In this document: in pieces, positions 51,393-59,753 of the stretch | Layout: each line of letters opens with the position of its first letter | Numbering within the stretch: the stretch's first letter is position 1 | DNA from: Flavisolibacter amylovorans | GTDB taxonomy: Bacteria > Bacteroidota > Bacteroidia > Chitinophagales > Chitinophagaceae | Assembly (NCBI RefSeq): GCF_039541815.1 | Contig: NZ_BAABGY010000001.1 | Span: forward strand, 124,001-188,000 | DNA length: 64,000 bases | Direction: 5' to 3' | Made by a program: the position numbers and the translations under genes | Notes under the pieces: generated by a model | Told to the model about the DNA's origin: nothing | Databases searched by the model: none | Seen by the model: only the letters and a program-made list of their open reading frames with translations

Positions 51393-52631
51393 ATGATGGT
51401 AAGACGTGTCAAAACCTTGATGGTAGCGGTTTTCAGCCTGTTTTCAGTGATTGCATGCGGTCAACATCCCCAGGACGAACACGGTGAAAAAACACCGGAT
51501 GGCCACGTAGCTGGCGATAACCGGCACGAGGAAGGCAAAAAGTTTGACGCCAACGAGGTGATCTTCGGACACGTGCTCGACGCCCACAGTTTCCACTTCT
51601 TCGATTATAAAGGATCCGACGGCAAGACCCATCCCGTAGGCCTCAACCTCCCGGTGATCGTATACGAGAAAGGCGCCGGCCTCAAGGTATTCAGCTCGGC
51701 CAAATTCGACCACGGCCATGCCGTAGCCGAGGGCCGCTACCAGCTCGTGAACGACCACTGGCGTCATGCGCAGCTCGCCGCCGGCAACATCACAAAAGAA
51801 GAGGCCAAAGCCTACCGCAACGAGAACATCGTGGCCGTGGACCCCGCTACGGGTGCTCCCATCGCCGACGCCAAGGTATACGACTTCTCCCTCACCCGCA
51901 ACGTGGTGCAGATGTTCCTGGCCCTCATCGTACTGATGTGGATCATGATGGGTGTGGCCCGTCGCTACAAGAGCGGACAGGGTGTAACGAGCGCCCCCCG
52001 CGGCATGCAGAACGCCGTGGAGCCCGTCATCACCTTCGTGCGCGACGAGGTGGCGAAGCCGAACCTCGGGCACAAGTACAAGAAGTTCATGCCGCTGCTG
52101 CTCACGATCTTCTTCTTCATCCTTATCAACAACCTTTTCGGGCTCATTCCCGGCTCGGCCAACGTAACGGGCAACATCGCCTTTACCGCCATGCTGGGTC
52201 TCGTATCCGCCCTCGTGATCAACTTCTCCGGCAACAAGCACTACTGGGGCCACATCTTCAACCCCCCGGTGCCCTTCGGCATCAAGTTCATCATGGTGCC
52301 GGTGGAGATCCTCTCCATCATCACGAAGCCCTTCGCCCTCATCATCCGTCTGTTCGCGAACATGCTGGCGGGGCACATCATCATTATCTGTCTCATCTCC
52401 CTCATATTCATCTTCGGCTCGCTTGCGAAAGGCGCCGGCTGGGGCTTCATGCCGATCTCCATTGCCTTCTCGGTGTTCATCTTCGTGATCGAGGTGCTGG
52501 TGGCCTTTATCCAGGCCTTCATCTTCACCAACCTCACGGCGGTGTTCCTGGGCCAGGCCATCGAAGACCACCACCAGCATGAGCACGACGCGCACCACGG
52601 CAACCCGCCGACGGAGCCCGTCATTATCTAA
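51393..52631 (+). CDS. atpB: ATP synthase F0 subunit a
   Basis: 412 residues, far longer than the ~270 of E. coli because of an N-terminal extension of about 150 residues, as in other Bacteroidota. The extension starts with a signal-like segment ending SVIAC (Cys22), which fits a lipobox. The core has FMPLLLTIFFFILINNLFGLIPG, the essential Arg319 in LIIRLFANMLAGH, and LVAFIQAFIFTNLTAVFLG. It forms the proton half-channels against the c ring. First gene of atpBEFHA. Confidence 0.93.
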   Translation: MMVRRVKTLMVAVFSLFSVIACGQHPQDEHGEKTPDGHVAGDNRHEEGKKFDANEVIFGHVLDAHSFHFFDYKGSDGKTHPVGLNLPVIVYEKGAGLKVFSSAKFDHGHAVAEGRYQLVNDHWRHAQLAAGNITKEEAKAYRNENIVAVDPATGAPIADAKVYDFSLTRNVVQMFLALIVLMWIMMGVARRYKSGQGVTSAPRGMQNAVEPVITFVRDEVAKPNLGHKYKKFMPLLLTIFFFILINNLFGLIPGSANVTGNIAFTAMLGLVSALVINFSGNKHYWGHIFNPPVPFGIKFIMVPVEILSIITKPFALIIRLFANMLAGHIIIICLISLIFIFGSLAKGAGWGFMPISIAFSVFIFVIEVLVAFIQAFIFTNLTAVFLGQAIEDHHQHEHDAHHGNPPTEPVII

Positions 52632-52760
52632 GATCTCAGATCTTGGATCTATGATCTGGGATGTGAAGGAGAAAACAGAAACCAGGGTCTTCGAGTGTGT
52701 GACGAAGGATCGATCTAAAGAAAGATCATAGATCCAAGATCACCGATCTGAGATTCCCTC
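52632..52760. repeat. Large inverted word repeat between atpB and atpE
   Basis: The left arm (52632-52660, ATCTCAGATC then TTGGATCTATGATC) recurs inverted at 52724-52754 with one 7-nt insertion, giving a 24-bp stem around a ~65-nt loop. The word GATC is repeated throughout. A shorter piece of the same word (CTGAGATCTCAGATCTGAGA) lies before atpF at 53111-53130. Confidence 0.7.
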
Positions 52761-52796
52761 CAGTTGTGATTCATTCATCTATATAAAACCTCTATC

Positions 52797-53045
52797 ATGA
52801 GCTTACTTAGCATTCTTCTCAGCGAAGTTCCCTGGGCAAACGCAGGTGGTGCCATCGGCGCCGGCCTCGCCGCGATTGGCGCTGGTATCGGTATCGGCCA
52901 GATCGGTCGTGGTGCCGTTGAGTCCATCGCCCGTCAGCCGGAAGCGTCCAACGACATCCGCGCCAACATGATCCTGACCGCTGCGTTCATCGAGGGTGTT
53001 GCCCTCTTCGCGGTGATCGCCGGTATCCTGGCCATGTTCGTGTAA
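52797..53045 (+). CDS. atpE: ATP synthase F0 subunit c
   Basis: 82 residues, two membrane helices. Helix 1 has the packing motif AIGAGIGIGQIGRG, the loop is RQPE, and the ion-binding Glu66 sits in AFIEGVALFAVI. The residues after Glu66 are Gly-Val, not Ser-Thr, so a proton rather than sodium ring is expected despite Gln35. Oligomers form the rotor ring. Confidence 0.95.
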   Translation: MSLLSILLSEVPWANAGGAIGAGLAAIGAGIGIGQIGRGAVESIARQPEASNDIRANMILTAAFIEGVALFAVIAGILAMFV

Positions 53046-53067
53046 CCGAACCGCTGAAAAAAAAGTT

Positions 53068-53104
53068 ACCGCGCCCGACGCACAGGGCCGAGGGCGCGGT
53101 TCCT
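53068..53104 (+). terminator. Hairpin after atpE (possible attenuator or processing site)
   Basis: ACCGCGCCC pairs with GGGCGCGGT (9 bp) around a 15-nt loop, followed only by TTCCTT. Too weak a T tract for full termination; it could instead stabilise the atpE message, whose product is needed in excess. Confidence 0.45.
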
Positions 53105-53169
53105 TAACATCTGAGATCTCAGATCTGAGATCCGATCGAAACATCAAAAAATCGACAAATCCCTAGATA

Positions 53170-53664
53170 ATGGATCTTTTAATACCTGGCCAAGGCCTAT
53201 TCTTCTGGACGCTGCTCGCCTTCCTGATCGTGTTCTTCCTGCTGCGCAAGTTCGCCTGGGGACCGATCCTGGAGTCCCTCGGCGCCCGTGAGAAGACGAT
53301 CGCGGAGTCGCTCGAGAGCGCCCAGCGTGTGAAAGCCGAGATGGCCCAGCTGAAGAACGAGAACGAGGAGCTGATGGCGAAAGCCCGTGAGGAGCGCTCG
53401 CTGATGCTGAAGGAAGCCCGCGAGACCCGCGACAAGATCGTGAACGAAGCCAAGGAAATGGCCAAGGTCGAAGCCAACAAGATCATGGCGGAAGCCCAGG
53501 CGGCCATCAACACCCAGAAAATGGCGGCCCTCACCGAGGTGAAGAACCAGGTGGGCAAGCTCGTGATCGAGGTGACCGAGAAGGTGCTGCGCAAGGAGCT
53601 CTCCTCGCCCCAGGCCCAGGAAGCCCACATCAACGGCCTCGTGAACGAAATCAAGTTGAACTAA
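53170..53664 (+). CDS. atpF: ATP synthase F0 subunit b
   Basis: 164 residues. One N-terminal membrane helix (LFFWTLLAFLIVFFLLRKFAW), then a continuous charged coiled coil (EKTIAESLESAQRVKAEMAQL, MLKEARETRDKIVNEAKEMA) and the C-terminal part that binds subunit delta. It is the peripheral stalk. The start follows the word repeat in the spacer. Confidence 0.93.
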   Translation: MDLLIPGQGLFFWTLLAFLIVFFLLRKFAWGPILESLGAREKTIAESLESAQRVKAEMAQLKNENEELMAKAREERSLMLKEARETRDKIVNEAKEMAKVEANKIMAEAQAAINTQKMAALTEVKNQVGKLVIEVTEKVLRKELSSPQAQEAHINGLVNEIKLN

Positions 53665-53782
53665 TGTGCTAATGTGCCAATATGCTAATGTGCTGATGAA
53701 TTTAAATCACCGGCAGATTAGCAAAAAGCACCTGGCGACAAGCATTAGCACATTAACTCATTAGCAAATTAGCACATTCGAC
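53665..53782. repeat. Inverted word repeat between atpF and atpH
   Basis: Copies of GCTAATGTGCTAATGTGC (left, 53666-53700) face copies of TTAGCACATTA (right, 53742-53778). The right arm ends 5 nt before the atpH start codon. A different word fills each spacer of this operon. Confidence 0.7.
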
Positions 53783-53784
53783 TT

Positions 53785-54351
53785 ATGTTGAGCCCCCGTT
53801 TAGCCTCGCGTTACGCCAAATCCCTGCTGGACCTCGCCATCGAGCGCGGGCAGCTGGAGACGGTGTATGCCGATATGCAATACCTGCGCGACCTCATCCG
53901 CTCGAGCCGCGACCTCGCCGTGATGCTGAAAAGCCCGGTGATCAGCAGCGAGAAGAAGCAGGCCGTGATCAACGCCATCACCGCCGGCAATATCGGTGAG
54001 CTGACCCTCGCCTTTACCCGCCTGCTCATCGCCAAGCACCGCGAAGGCGAGCTCGTGGAGATCGTGCCGGCCTTCATGACCCAGTACCGCCAGTACAAGG
54101 GCATCCACATCGTGAAGCTGACCACGGCAGCACCGGTGAGCGAAGCGGTGAAGACCAGCATCCTCTCGCAGGTGCGCAGCGCCTCCGCCAACATCCAGCA
54201 GATCGAGCTCGAGACGGCGGTGAACCCCGACCTCATCGGCGGCTTCGTGCTCCAGACCGGCGACCAGCTGGTGGACGCTTCCGTTGCCTACGAGCTGAAG
54301 GAGATCGGCCGCCAGTTCGATAAGAATGACTTTATTTATAAGATCATCTAA
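53785..54351 (+). CDS. atpH: ATP synthase F1 subunit delta
   Basis: 188 residues. N-terminal helical bundle (RLASRYAKSLLDLAIERGQ, with YAKSLLDLA being the typical opening) and a C-terminal domain with GIHIVKLTTAAPVSEAVK and the signature NPDLIGGFVLQTGDQLVDASV. It connects the alpha3beta3 head to subunit b. Confidence 0.93.
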   Translation: MLSPRLASRYAKSLLDLAIERGQLETVYADMQYLRDLIRSSRDLAVMLKSPVISSEKKQAVINAITAGNIGELTLAFTRLLIAKHREGELVEIVPAFMTQYRQYKGIHIVKLTTAAPVSEAVKTSILSQVRSASANIQQIELETAVNPDLIGGFVLQTGDQLVDASVAYELKEIGRQFDKNDFIYKII

Positions 54352-54417
54352 ACAATACCCGGCGCGCGCTTTGCGCCCCGGTTGTTCCTTTTTTAGTAAC
54401 CAGTTAAATCAGCAAAA

Positions 54418-55995
54418 ATGCCTGAAATAAAGCCTGATGAAATCAGTGCCATCCTTCGCCAGCAACTGAGCGGTGCACAAACTACCGCCGAGCTGGAAGA
54501 AGTAGGAACCGTTCTCCAGATCGGTGATGGTATCGCCCGCGTTTACGGCCTCGGCAACGTTCGCGCCGGTGAACTCGTAGAATTCGAAAACGGAGTACAG
54601 GGCATCGCCCTCAACCTCGAAGAAGACAACGTAGGTGCGGTACTGATGGGTGAGATGGGTACCCTCCAGGAAGGCGCCAAGGTGCGCCGCACCGGCAACA
54701 TCGCCTCCATCAAGGTAGGCGACGGCATGGTTGGCCGCGTGGTGAACACCCTCGGCGAGCCCATCGACGGCAAAGGCCCCATCGCCGGCGAGCGCTACGA
54801 GATGCCCCTGGAGCGCAAGGCCCCGGGTGTAATCTTCCGCGAGCCCGTAAAAGAGCCCCTCCAGACCGGTATCAAGGCCATCGACGCCATGATCCCGATC
54901 GGCCGTGGCCAGCGTGAGCTTGTGATCGGCGACCGCCAGACCGGCAAGACCGCCATCTGCATCGACACGATCATCAACCAGAAAGAATTTTTCGCCGCAG
55001 GCAAGCCTGTATACTGCATCTACGTCGCCATCGGCCAGAAGGCCTCCACCATCGCCGGTGTGATGAAGACCCTGCAGGACGCAGGTGCCATGGAATATAC
55101 CATCATCGTAGCCGCCTCTGCGTCGGACCCCGCTCCGCTGCAGTTCTACGCGCCCTTCGCCGGCGCCGCTATCGGTGAGTTCTTCCGCGACACAGGCCGC
55201 CCCGCCCTCATCATCTATGATGACCTGTCGAAGCAGGCCGTAGCCTACCGCGAGGTATCGCTGCTGCTCCGCCGCCCGCCGGGCCGCGAGGCTTACCCCG
55301 GTGACGTATTCTACCTGCACAGCCGCCTCCTCGAGCGCGCCGCCAAGGTGATCAACAACGACGCCATCGCCGCCCAGATGAACGACCTGCCCGAAAGCAT
55401 CCGTCACCTCGTGAAGGGTGGTGGCTCGCTCACGGCCCTGCCGATCATCGAAACCCAGGCCGGCGACGTATCCGCCTATATCCCCACCAACGTGATCTCG
55501 ATCACCGACGGACAGATCTTCCTCGAGTCGAACCTGTTCAACGCCGGTATCCGCCCCGCCATCAACGTAGGTATCTCGGTAAGCCGCGTAGGTGGCTCCG
55601 CCCAGATCAAGTCGATGAAGAAGGTGGCCGGTACCCTGAAGCTCGACCAGGCCCTCTACCGCGAGATGGAAGCCTTCTCGAAGTTCGGTGGCGACCTCGA
55701 CGCGGCTACCAAGCTCGTGATCGACAAGGGTGCCCGTAACGTGGAGATCCTGAAGCAGCCGCAGTACTCGCCGATGCCGGTGGAGAAGCAGGTGGCCATC
55801 ATCTACCTCGGTACCCAGGGCCTCATCCGCGACGTACCCGTGCGCCGCGTGAAGGAGTTCGAAGAGCACCTCATCATGGAGCTCGAGAGCAAGCACCCCG
55901 AAGTACTCGCCGAGTTCAAGAAGGGCGGTTTCTCCGACGAGGCCGTGAAGAAGCTGACGGACCTGAGCAACAGCCTCATCCCGCAGTACAAGTAA
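54418..55995 (+). CDS. atpA: ATP synthase F1 subunit alpha
   Basis: 525 residues. N-terminal beta-barrel (IARVYGLGNVRAGELVEFENG), nucleotide-binding domain with Walker A GDRQTGKTA at 171-179, the family signature RPPGREAYPGDVFYLHSRLL, the catalytic-site Arg in ISVSRVGGSAQ, and the C-terminal helical domain. It binds non-catalytic ATP and contributes the arginine finger to subunit beta. It is the last gene of the operon here; atpG, its usual neighbour, does not follow. Confidence 0.96.
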   Translation: MPEIKPDEISAILRQQLSGAQTTAELEEVGTVLQIGDGIARVYGLGNVRAGELVEFENGVQGIALNLEEDNVGAVLMGEMGTLQEGAKVRRTGNIASIKVGDGMVGRVVNTLGEPIDGKGPIAGERYEMPLERKAPGVIFREPVKEPLQTGIKAIDAMIPIGRGQRELVIGDRQTGKTAICIDTIINQKEFFAAGKPVYCIYVAIGQKASTIAGVMKTLQDAGAMEYTIIVAASASDPAPLQFYAPFAGAAIGEFFRDTGRPALIIYDDLSKQAVAYREVSLLLRRPPGREAYPGDVFYLHSRLLERAAKVINNDAIAAQMNDLPESIRHLVKGGGSLTALPIIETQAGDVSAYIPTNVISITDGQIFLESNLFNAGIRPAINVGISVSRVGGSAQIKSMKKVAGTLKLDQALYREMEAFSKFGGDLDAATKLVIDKGARNVEILKQPQYSPMPVEKQVAIIYLGTQGLIRDVPVRRVKEFEEHLIMELESKHPEVLAEFKKGGFSDEAVKKLTDLSNSLIPQYK

Positions 55996-56315
55996 GGTCA
56001 ATGGTGAATGGTCAATCGTTCACTGACATAGATAGAAAAGCCCCGGCTGCAAAGCCGGGGCTTTTTCTTTTCCGGCAGGAAGCAGGGCACAGATCAGCAG
56101 GCGTCAATTGCGGATCATAAATCGGAGCCACTTCATCCGGTGGAGGGTCTTGAGGGCCGAACAGGTAGCGGGACAGGACTTCCGGATCCCTTGAATACGC
56201 ATGCTTCCATACAAGCCACCTCTGCTGTTCGTCACAGTTTTAACGCATTTCGTCACAAAGGCGCGCGCTCTGTCCCATAGCGTTGACCAGCAGTGAGTTG
56301 GCGAATTGCCCAGGT
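55996..56315. other. Spacer after the ATP synthase operon
   Basis: It starts with a word repeat (GGTCAATGGTGAATGGTCAAT, shortened here to its word GGTCAATGGTGAA; mirrored by TTCACTGAC), then the terminator. The rest has no convincing gene: a minus-strand frame of 84 residues at 56104-56358 has poor coding character and overlaps the next promoter. Confidence 0.45.
56037..56066 (+). terminator. Strong intrinsic terminator after atpA
   Basis: AAAAGCCCCGGCT and AGCCGGGGCTTTT form a 13-bp stem, followed by TCTTTT. Confidence 0.92.
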
Positions 56316-56323
56316 TATTTTTG
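56316..56323 (+). promoter_or_regulatory. Bacteroidota -7 promoter box
   Basis: TATTTTTG, exact consensus, with TTGGC 15-18 nt upstream. The leader to the ATG at 56410 is about 83 nt. Confidence 0.5.
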
Positions 56324-56409
56324 CCGCCCCTGTTGCTGCCAGTGCGCCAGGGCTTCATTCAAACACTGCTACGGCTGCAGCTGGCGCAGCCACCAAAACT
56401 TCACCTATT

Positions 56410-59400
56410 ATGAGAAAATGGAGTCTTTCCGGACTTGCCGTTCTTTTCGGCATGGCTGCAGCGGCGCAGGCCGGCTCGCTCGACCCGAACTTCAACCCGG
56501 GTACCGGCATCGATGACGTTGCGGACATGGTTGCCGCACCGAACAACAAGTTTGTAGTGACCGGCTGGTTTACCGCTTACAATGGCACTTCCCGAAACAG
56601 GATCGCGCGTTTCAATGCCGACGGCAGCCTCGATATGGGCTTTGTTCCCGACGCGAGCTTTACCCCGGCACCCTATGCCATGAACGTACAGTCCGACGGC
56701 AAGGTACTCGTGGGAAGCAACCCGATGACGGTGAACGGCGTAAACCGGGGTAACGTGATCCGCTACAATAACGATGGCACCGTCGACCTTACCTTCCTCC
56801 TCTCGGGCGGCGGCATCAACGGCGCCGTGATGGCCCTCACCTTCCAGCCGGATGGAAAGCTGCTGGTGGGCGGATATACCGACGGCAACAACAACGCCCC
56901 GCGCTGGGGTGGTATCAAGCGCTTTAGCGCCAACGGCCAGGTTGATAACACGTTCAGTCCCGGTTCCGGCGCCAACAGCTGGAGCTATGTGCACGATATC
57001 GCGGTGCAGGCCGACGGCAAGATCCTGATCGTAGGAGACTTCCAGCAGTATGGTTTTACAACCGTACGTGGCGTTGCCCGCCTCAACAGCAACGGCTCGA
57101 TCGACGAAACTTTCGTTCCCAACCTCGTGTCCGGCTCTTTCCAGGACGTAGAGGCGTTGCCGAACGGCAAGACCCTGCTCGTCGGCCGATTCGATAAAGG
57201 AACTGGTCTTATCTCAGGCGTCCTGCAGCTGAACGCAGATGGAACGCTGGACGCCGGCTTTTCCCAGGCTACCTTCCAGGCGCAGCCCAGCCCTTTTCCC
57301 TTCGGCCCTCCCCCGATGGCGAACCTGACGACCATTTCGGTTCAGGCAGACGGTAAGATCCTCGTAGGAGGCAACTTTGCCGGCGTGAGTGGCTCCGCCT
57401 ACCGCGGTGTGGCCCGCCTCAACGCCGACGGTACTCCCGACGCCTCCTTTAACCCGGGCACCGGCATCTCAGCCAACGGATATGTTTTCGGTATTGCGCC
57501 CAACACAGGTGGTACCATCGTAGTGGCTGGCCGCTTCACCAGCTTCAACGGCACGGCCCGCAACGGCCTGGTCGGTCTTCAGCTGGGGAGCATGGCGCTT
57601 CCTGCCACCGCCAGCATCGGCACGCTCGACGCTTCTTCTTTCTGCCCCGGCGCCTCCCTGACGGTACCTTTCACCACCAGCGGCACCTTCAATAGCGGCA
57701 ATACGATCACCGTTCAGCTCTCCGACGCCTCGGGAGGCTTCAGCGCCCCGGTAGCCATCGGCTCCACCACGGCTGTTGCCTCCGGCTCGGTCAGCGCCCA
57801 GATCCCTGCCAACACACCGGCCGGCACCGGCTACCGCCTGCGCCTCGTGGCCTCGAACCCTGCCCACACAAGCGCCGACAACGGCCAGAACCTGCAGGTC
57901 AACGCCGCCTTCAACGCCACCATCGCCTACCCGGGCTCGCCTTATTGCGGCAGCACCGGCACCGCTGCCGTCACCCTTACGGGTTCCGTTAATGGCAGCT
58001 TCTCGGCTACTCCGGCGGGCCTCGCCCTCGACGCGGCCACCGGCCTCATCGACCTCGGCGCCTCCCTGCCCGGTACCTATACGGTCAGCTACGGTTCCGG
58101 CTCGGGCTGCGGCGCTGCCGCCACGACTACCGTATCGGTGCGTCCCTCGACCTTCATCGAGCCGGTGTCTGCGCAGGTAGGCTGTGCGGGGGCTATGTTC
58201 CCGGCCGTTACCTTCGCCGGGCCGGCCGGCCAGGCATACTCCTGGACCTCCTCCAACCCCGACCTCGGCCTCGCTGCCTCGGGCAACGGCAACGTTCCAG
58301 CCTTTACCGGTCTGAATAACGCCGATACCTCGGTGTCGGGCTCCATCACCGTTACCGCCACGGGCGGCACGGGCTGTGGTACCCGCGTGTTCCGCTACCG
58401 CGTGGAGGTGAAGCCCACCCCGGCGCTGCAAGCCGTGGCGAGCCAGCAGTGGTGCGCCGGTGCCGTCACCACGCCGGTTGCCTTCACCAGCAACCTGGCC
58501 GGCACTACCATCACCTGGACCAACTCCAACCCCTCCATCGGCCTTGCCGCCCAGGGCAGCAACGGCGTTCCTGCCTTCATCACCAACAACGGCAGCGGCT
58601 CGGTGCAGACGGGCGCCCTCAGCGCCACGGCGCGCAAGAGCGGCTGCGCCTCCGCCCCGGTGAACTTCACCATCGAGGTGTCGCCGGCGGCCGGTACCAT
58701 CGTGTACCCCGCGGCTACCTATTGCACGGCCGGCTACGCTACCCCGGCACTTACCGGCTCTACGGGCGGTACCTACTCCGCCGGTGCGGGCCTTGCGATC
58801 AACCCCACCACGGGCCAGATCAACCTGGGTCTCTCCACCCCCGGCAGCTACACGGTTGCCTACACGGTGGGCGCCTCGGGCGGCTGCGCAGCGGCTGCCA
58901 CTGCGGCCATCACGGTGCAGCCCCGCGTAACGGCGAGCCCCCTGCCCAACCCCGTGCTGTGCGTGGGCACCCCCGCCACCATCGCGCCCTTCTCGGGCAC
59001 GGCCACGCACTTCGCCTGGACCAACTCCAACCCCGCCATCGGCCTTCCCGGCACCGGCACGGGCAACCTGCCGACGTTTACGCCGCTGACTACGGGTTCG
59101 GCCTCGATCCGCGTCACGCCTACGGGTCCGGCCGGCACCTGCCCCGGCAAGATCATGGCCTTCGTGATCCGCGTGCAGAACTGCACGGTGACGATGACCG
59201 GTGATACCGACGGCGATGCCGGCACGCTGCGCGCCGCCTCGGTAAGCCTGAGCCCCAACCCGGCGGGCCAGAAGGTGATCGTGACCTATAACGCACCGCA
59301 CAGCGGCATGCTGACGGCCACGGTGCTGAGCCGCGTAGGCACGGCCACCGGCCGCCCGGTTGCCTTCTCCGGCAACACCGTAACGCTCGACCTCGGCGGC

Positions 59401-59481
59401 CTGACGCCCGGCATGTACATCGTGCAGCTCACCGACGTGCGCACAGGCACCTCGGTACAGAAGCAGGTCGTGAAACTCTAA
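56410..59481 (+). CDS. Large secreted delta-60-repeat protein with T9SS sorting domain
   Basis: 1023 residues. Signal peptide ending AAAAQA. Residues about 20-400 hold beta-propeller delta-60 (DUF5122) repeats with the core VQADGKILVGG: FVVTGWFTAY, LVGSNPMTVNG, LLVGGYTDG, VGDFQQYG and LVGRFDKG. Residues 410-940 are Ig-like/SprB-type modules with recurring YPGSPYCGSTGTAAVTL or YPAATYCTAGYATPALTG openings. The last 80 residues (LSPNPAGQKVIVTY to QKQVVKL) are a type A sorting domain, which directs export by the type IX system and cell-surface attachment. Probably an adhesin. Confidence 0.85.
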   Translation: MRKWSLSGLAVLFGMAAAAQAGSLDPNFNPGTGIDDVADMVAAPNNKFVVTGWFTAYNGTSRNRIARFNADGSLDMGFVPDASFTPAPYAMNVQSDGKVLVGSNPMTVNGVNRGNVIRYNNDGTVDLTFLLSGGGINGAVMALTFQPDGKLLVGGYTDGNNNAPRWGGIKRFSANGQVDNTFSPGSGANSWSYVHDIAVQADGKILIVGDFQQYGFTTVRGVARLNSNGSIDETFVPNLVSGSFQDVEALPNGKTLLVGRFDKGTGLISGVLQLNADGTLDAGFSQATFQAQPSPFPFGPPPMANLTTISVQADGKILVGGNFAGVSGSAYRGVARLNADGTPDASFNPGTGISANGYVFGIAPNTGGTIVVAGRFTSFNGTARNGLVGLQLGSMALPATASIGTLDASSFCPGASLTVPFTTSGTFNSGNTITVQLSDASGGFSAPVAIGSTTAVASGSVSAQIPANTPAGTGYRLRLVASNPAHTSADNGQNLQVNAAFNATIAYPGSPYCGSTGTAAVTLTGSVNGSFSATPAGLALDAATGLIDLGASLPGTYTVSYGSGSGCGAAATTTVSVRPSTFIEPVSAQVGCAGAMFPAVTFAGPAGQAYSWTSSNPDLGLAASGNGNVPAFTGLNNADTSVSGSITVTATGGTGCGTRVFRYRVEVKPTPALQAVASQQWCAGAVTTPVAFTSNLAGTTITWTNSNPSIGLAAQGSNGVPAFITNNGSGSVQTGALSATARKSGCASAPVNFTIEVSPAAGTIVYPAATYCTAGYATPALTGSTGGTYSAGAGLAINPTTGQINLGLSTPGSYTVAYTVGASGGCAAAATAAITVQPRVTASPLPNPVLCVGTPATIAPFSGTATHFAWTNSNPAIGLPGTGTGNLPTFTPLTTGSASIRVTPTGPAGTCPGKIMAFVIRVQNCTVTMTGDTDGDAGTLRAASVSLSPNPAGQKVIVTYNAPHSGMLTATVLSRVGTATGRPVAFSGNTVTLDLGGLTPGMYIVQLTDVRTGTSVQKQVVKL

Positions 59482-59529
59482 GAACGTGAATTAGGGATCG
59501 AAGGCAATCTCCTTCTGATCGTTTCTGAT

Positions 59530-59561
59530 AAAAAGCCCCGGCCGCAACGCCGGGGCTTTTT
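59530..59561 (+). terminator. Strong intrinsic terminator
   Basis: AAAAAGCCCCGGC and GCCGGGGCTTTTT form a 13-bp stem with a short loop and a terminal T run. Confidence 0.92.
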
Positions 59562-59753
59562 CATAGCCGGCAGGAGGGAGCGCAAGGGGAAATCCGTTTC
59601 GATCCCACAAGGAAGGGCCTTGCTTCCCACCATGGCTCCATTTGCCGGTAAAAAGGGCTGTTTCAACGATTTGTATCGGGGGAAACACTTAAAAGTGCCA
59701 TTTTCGCGCGTGCGCCGGCCCGAAAACCACCGGCGCCCTTGCAACCCATCCTT

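Noticed and set aside
56104..56358. Minus-strand 84-codon frame after atpA
   Set aside because: Poor coding character, overlaps a consensus promoter, no resemblance to any family; not atpG.
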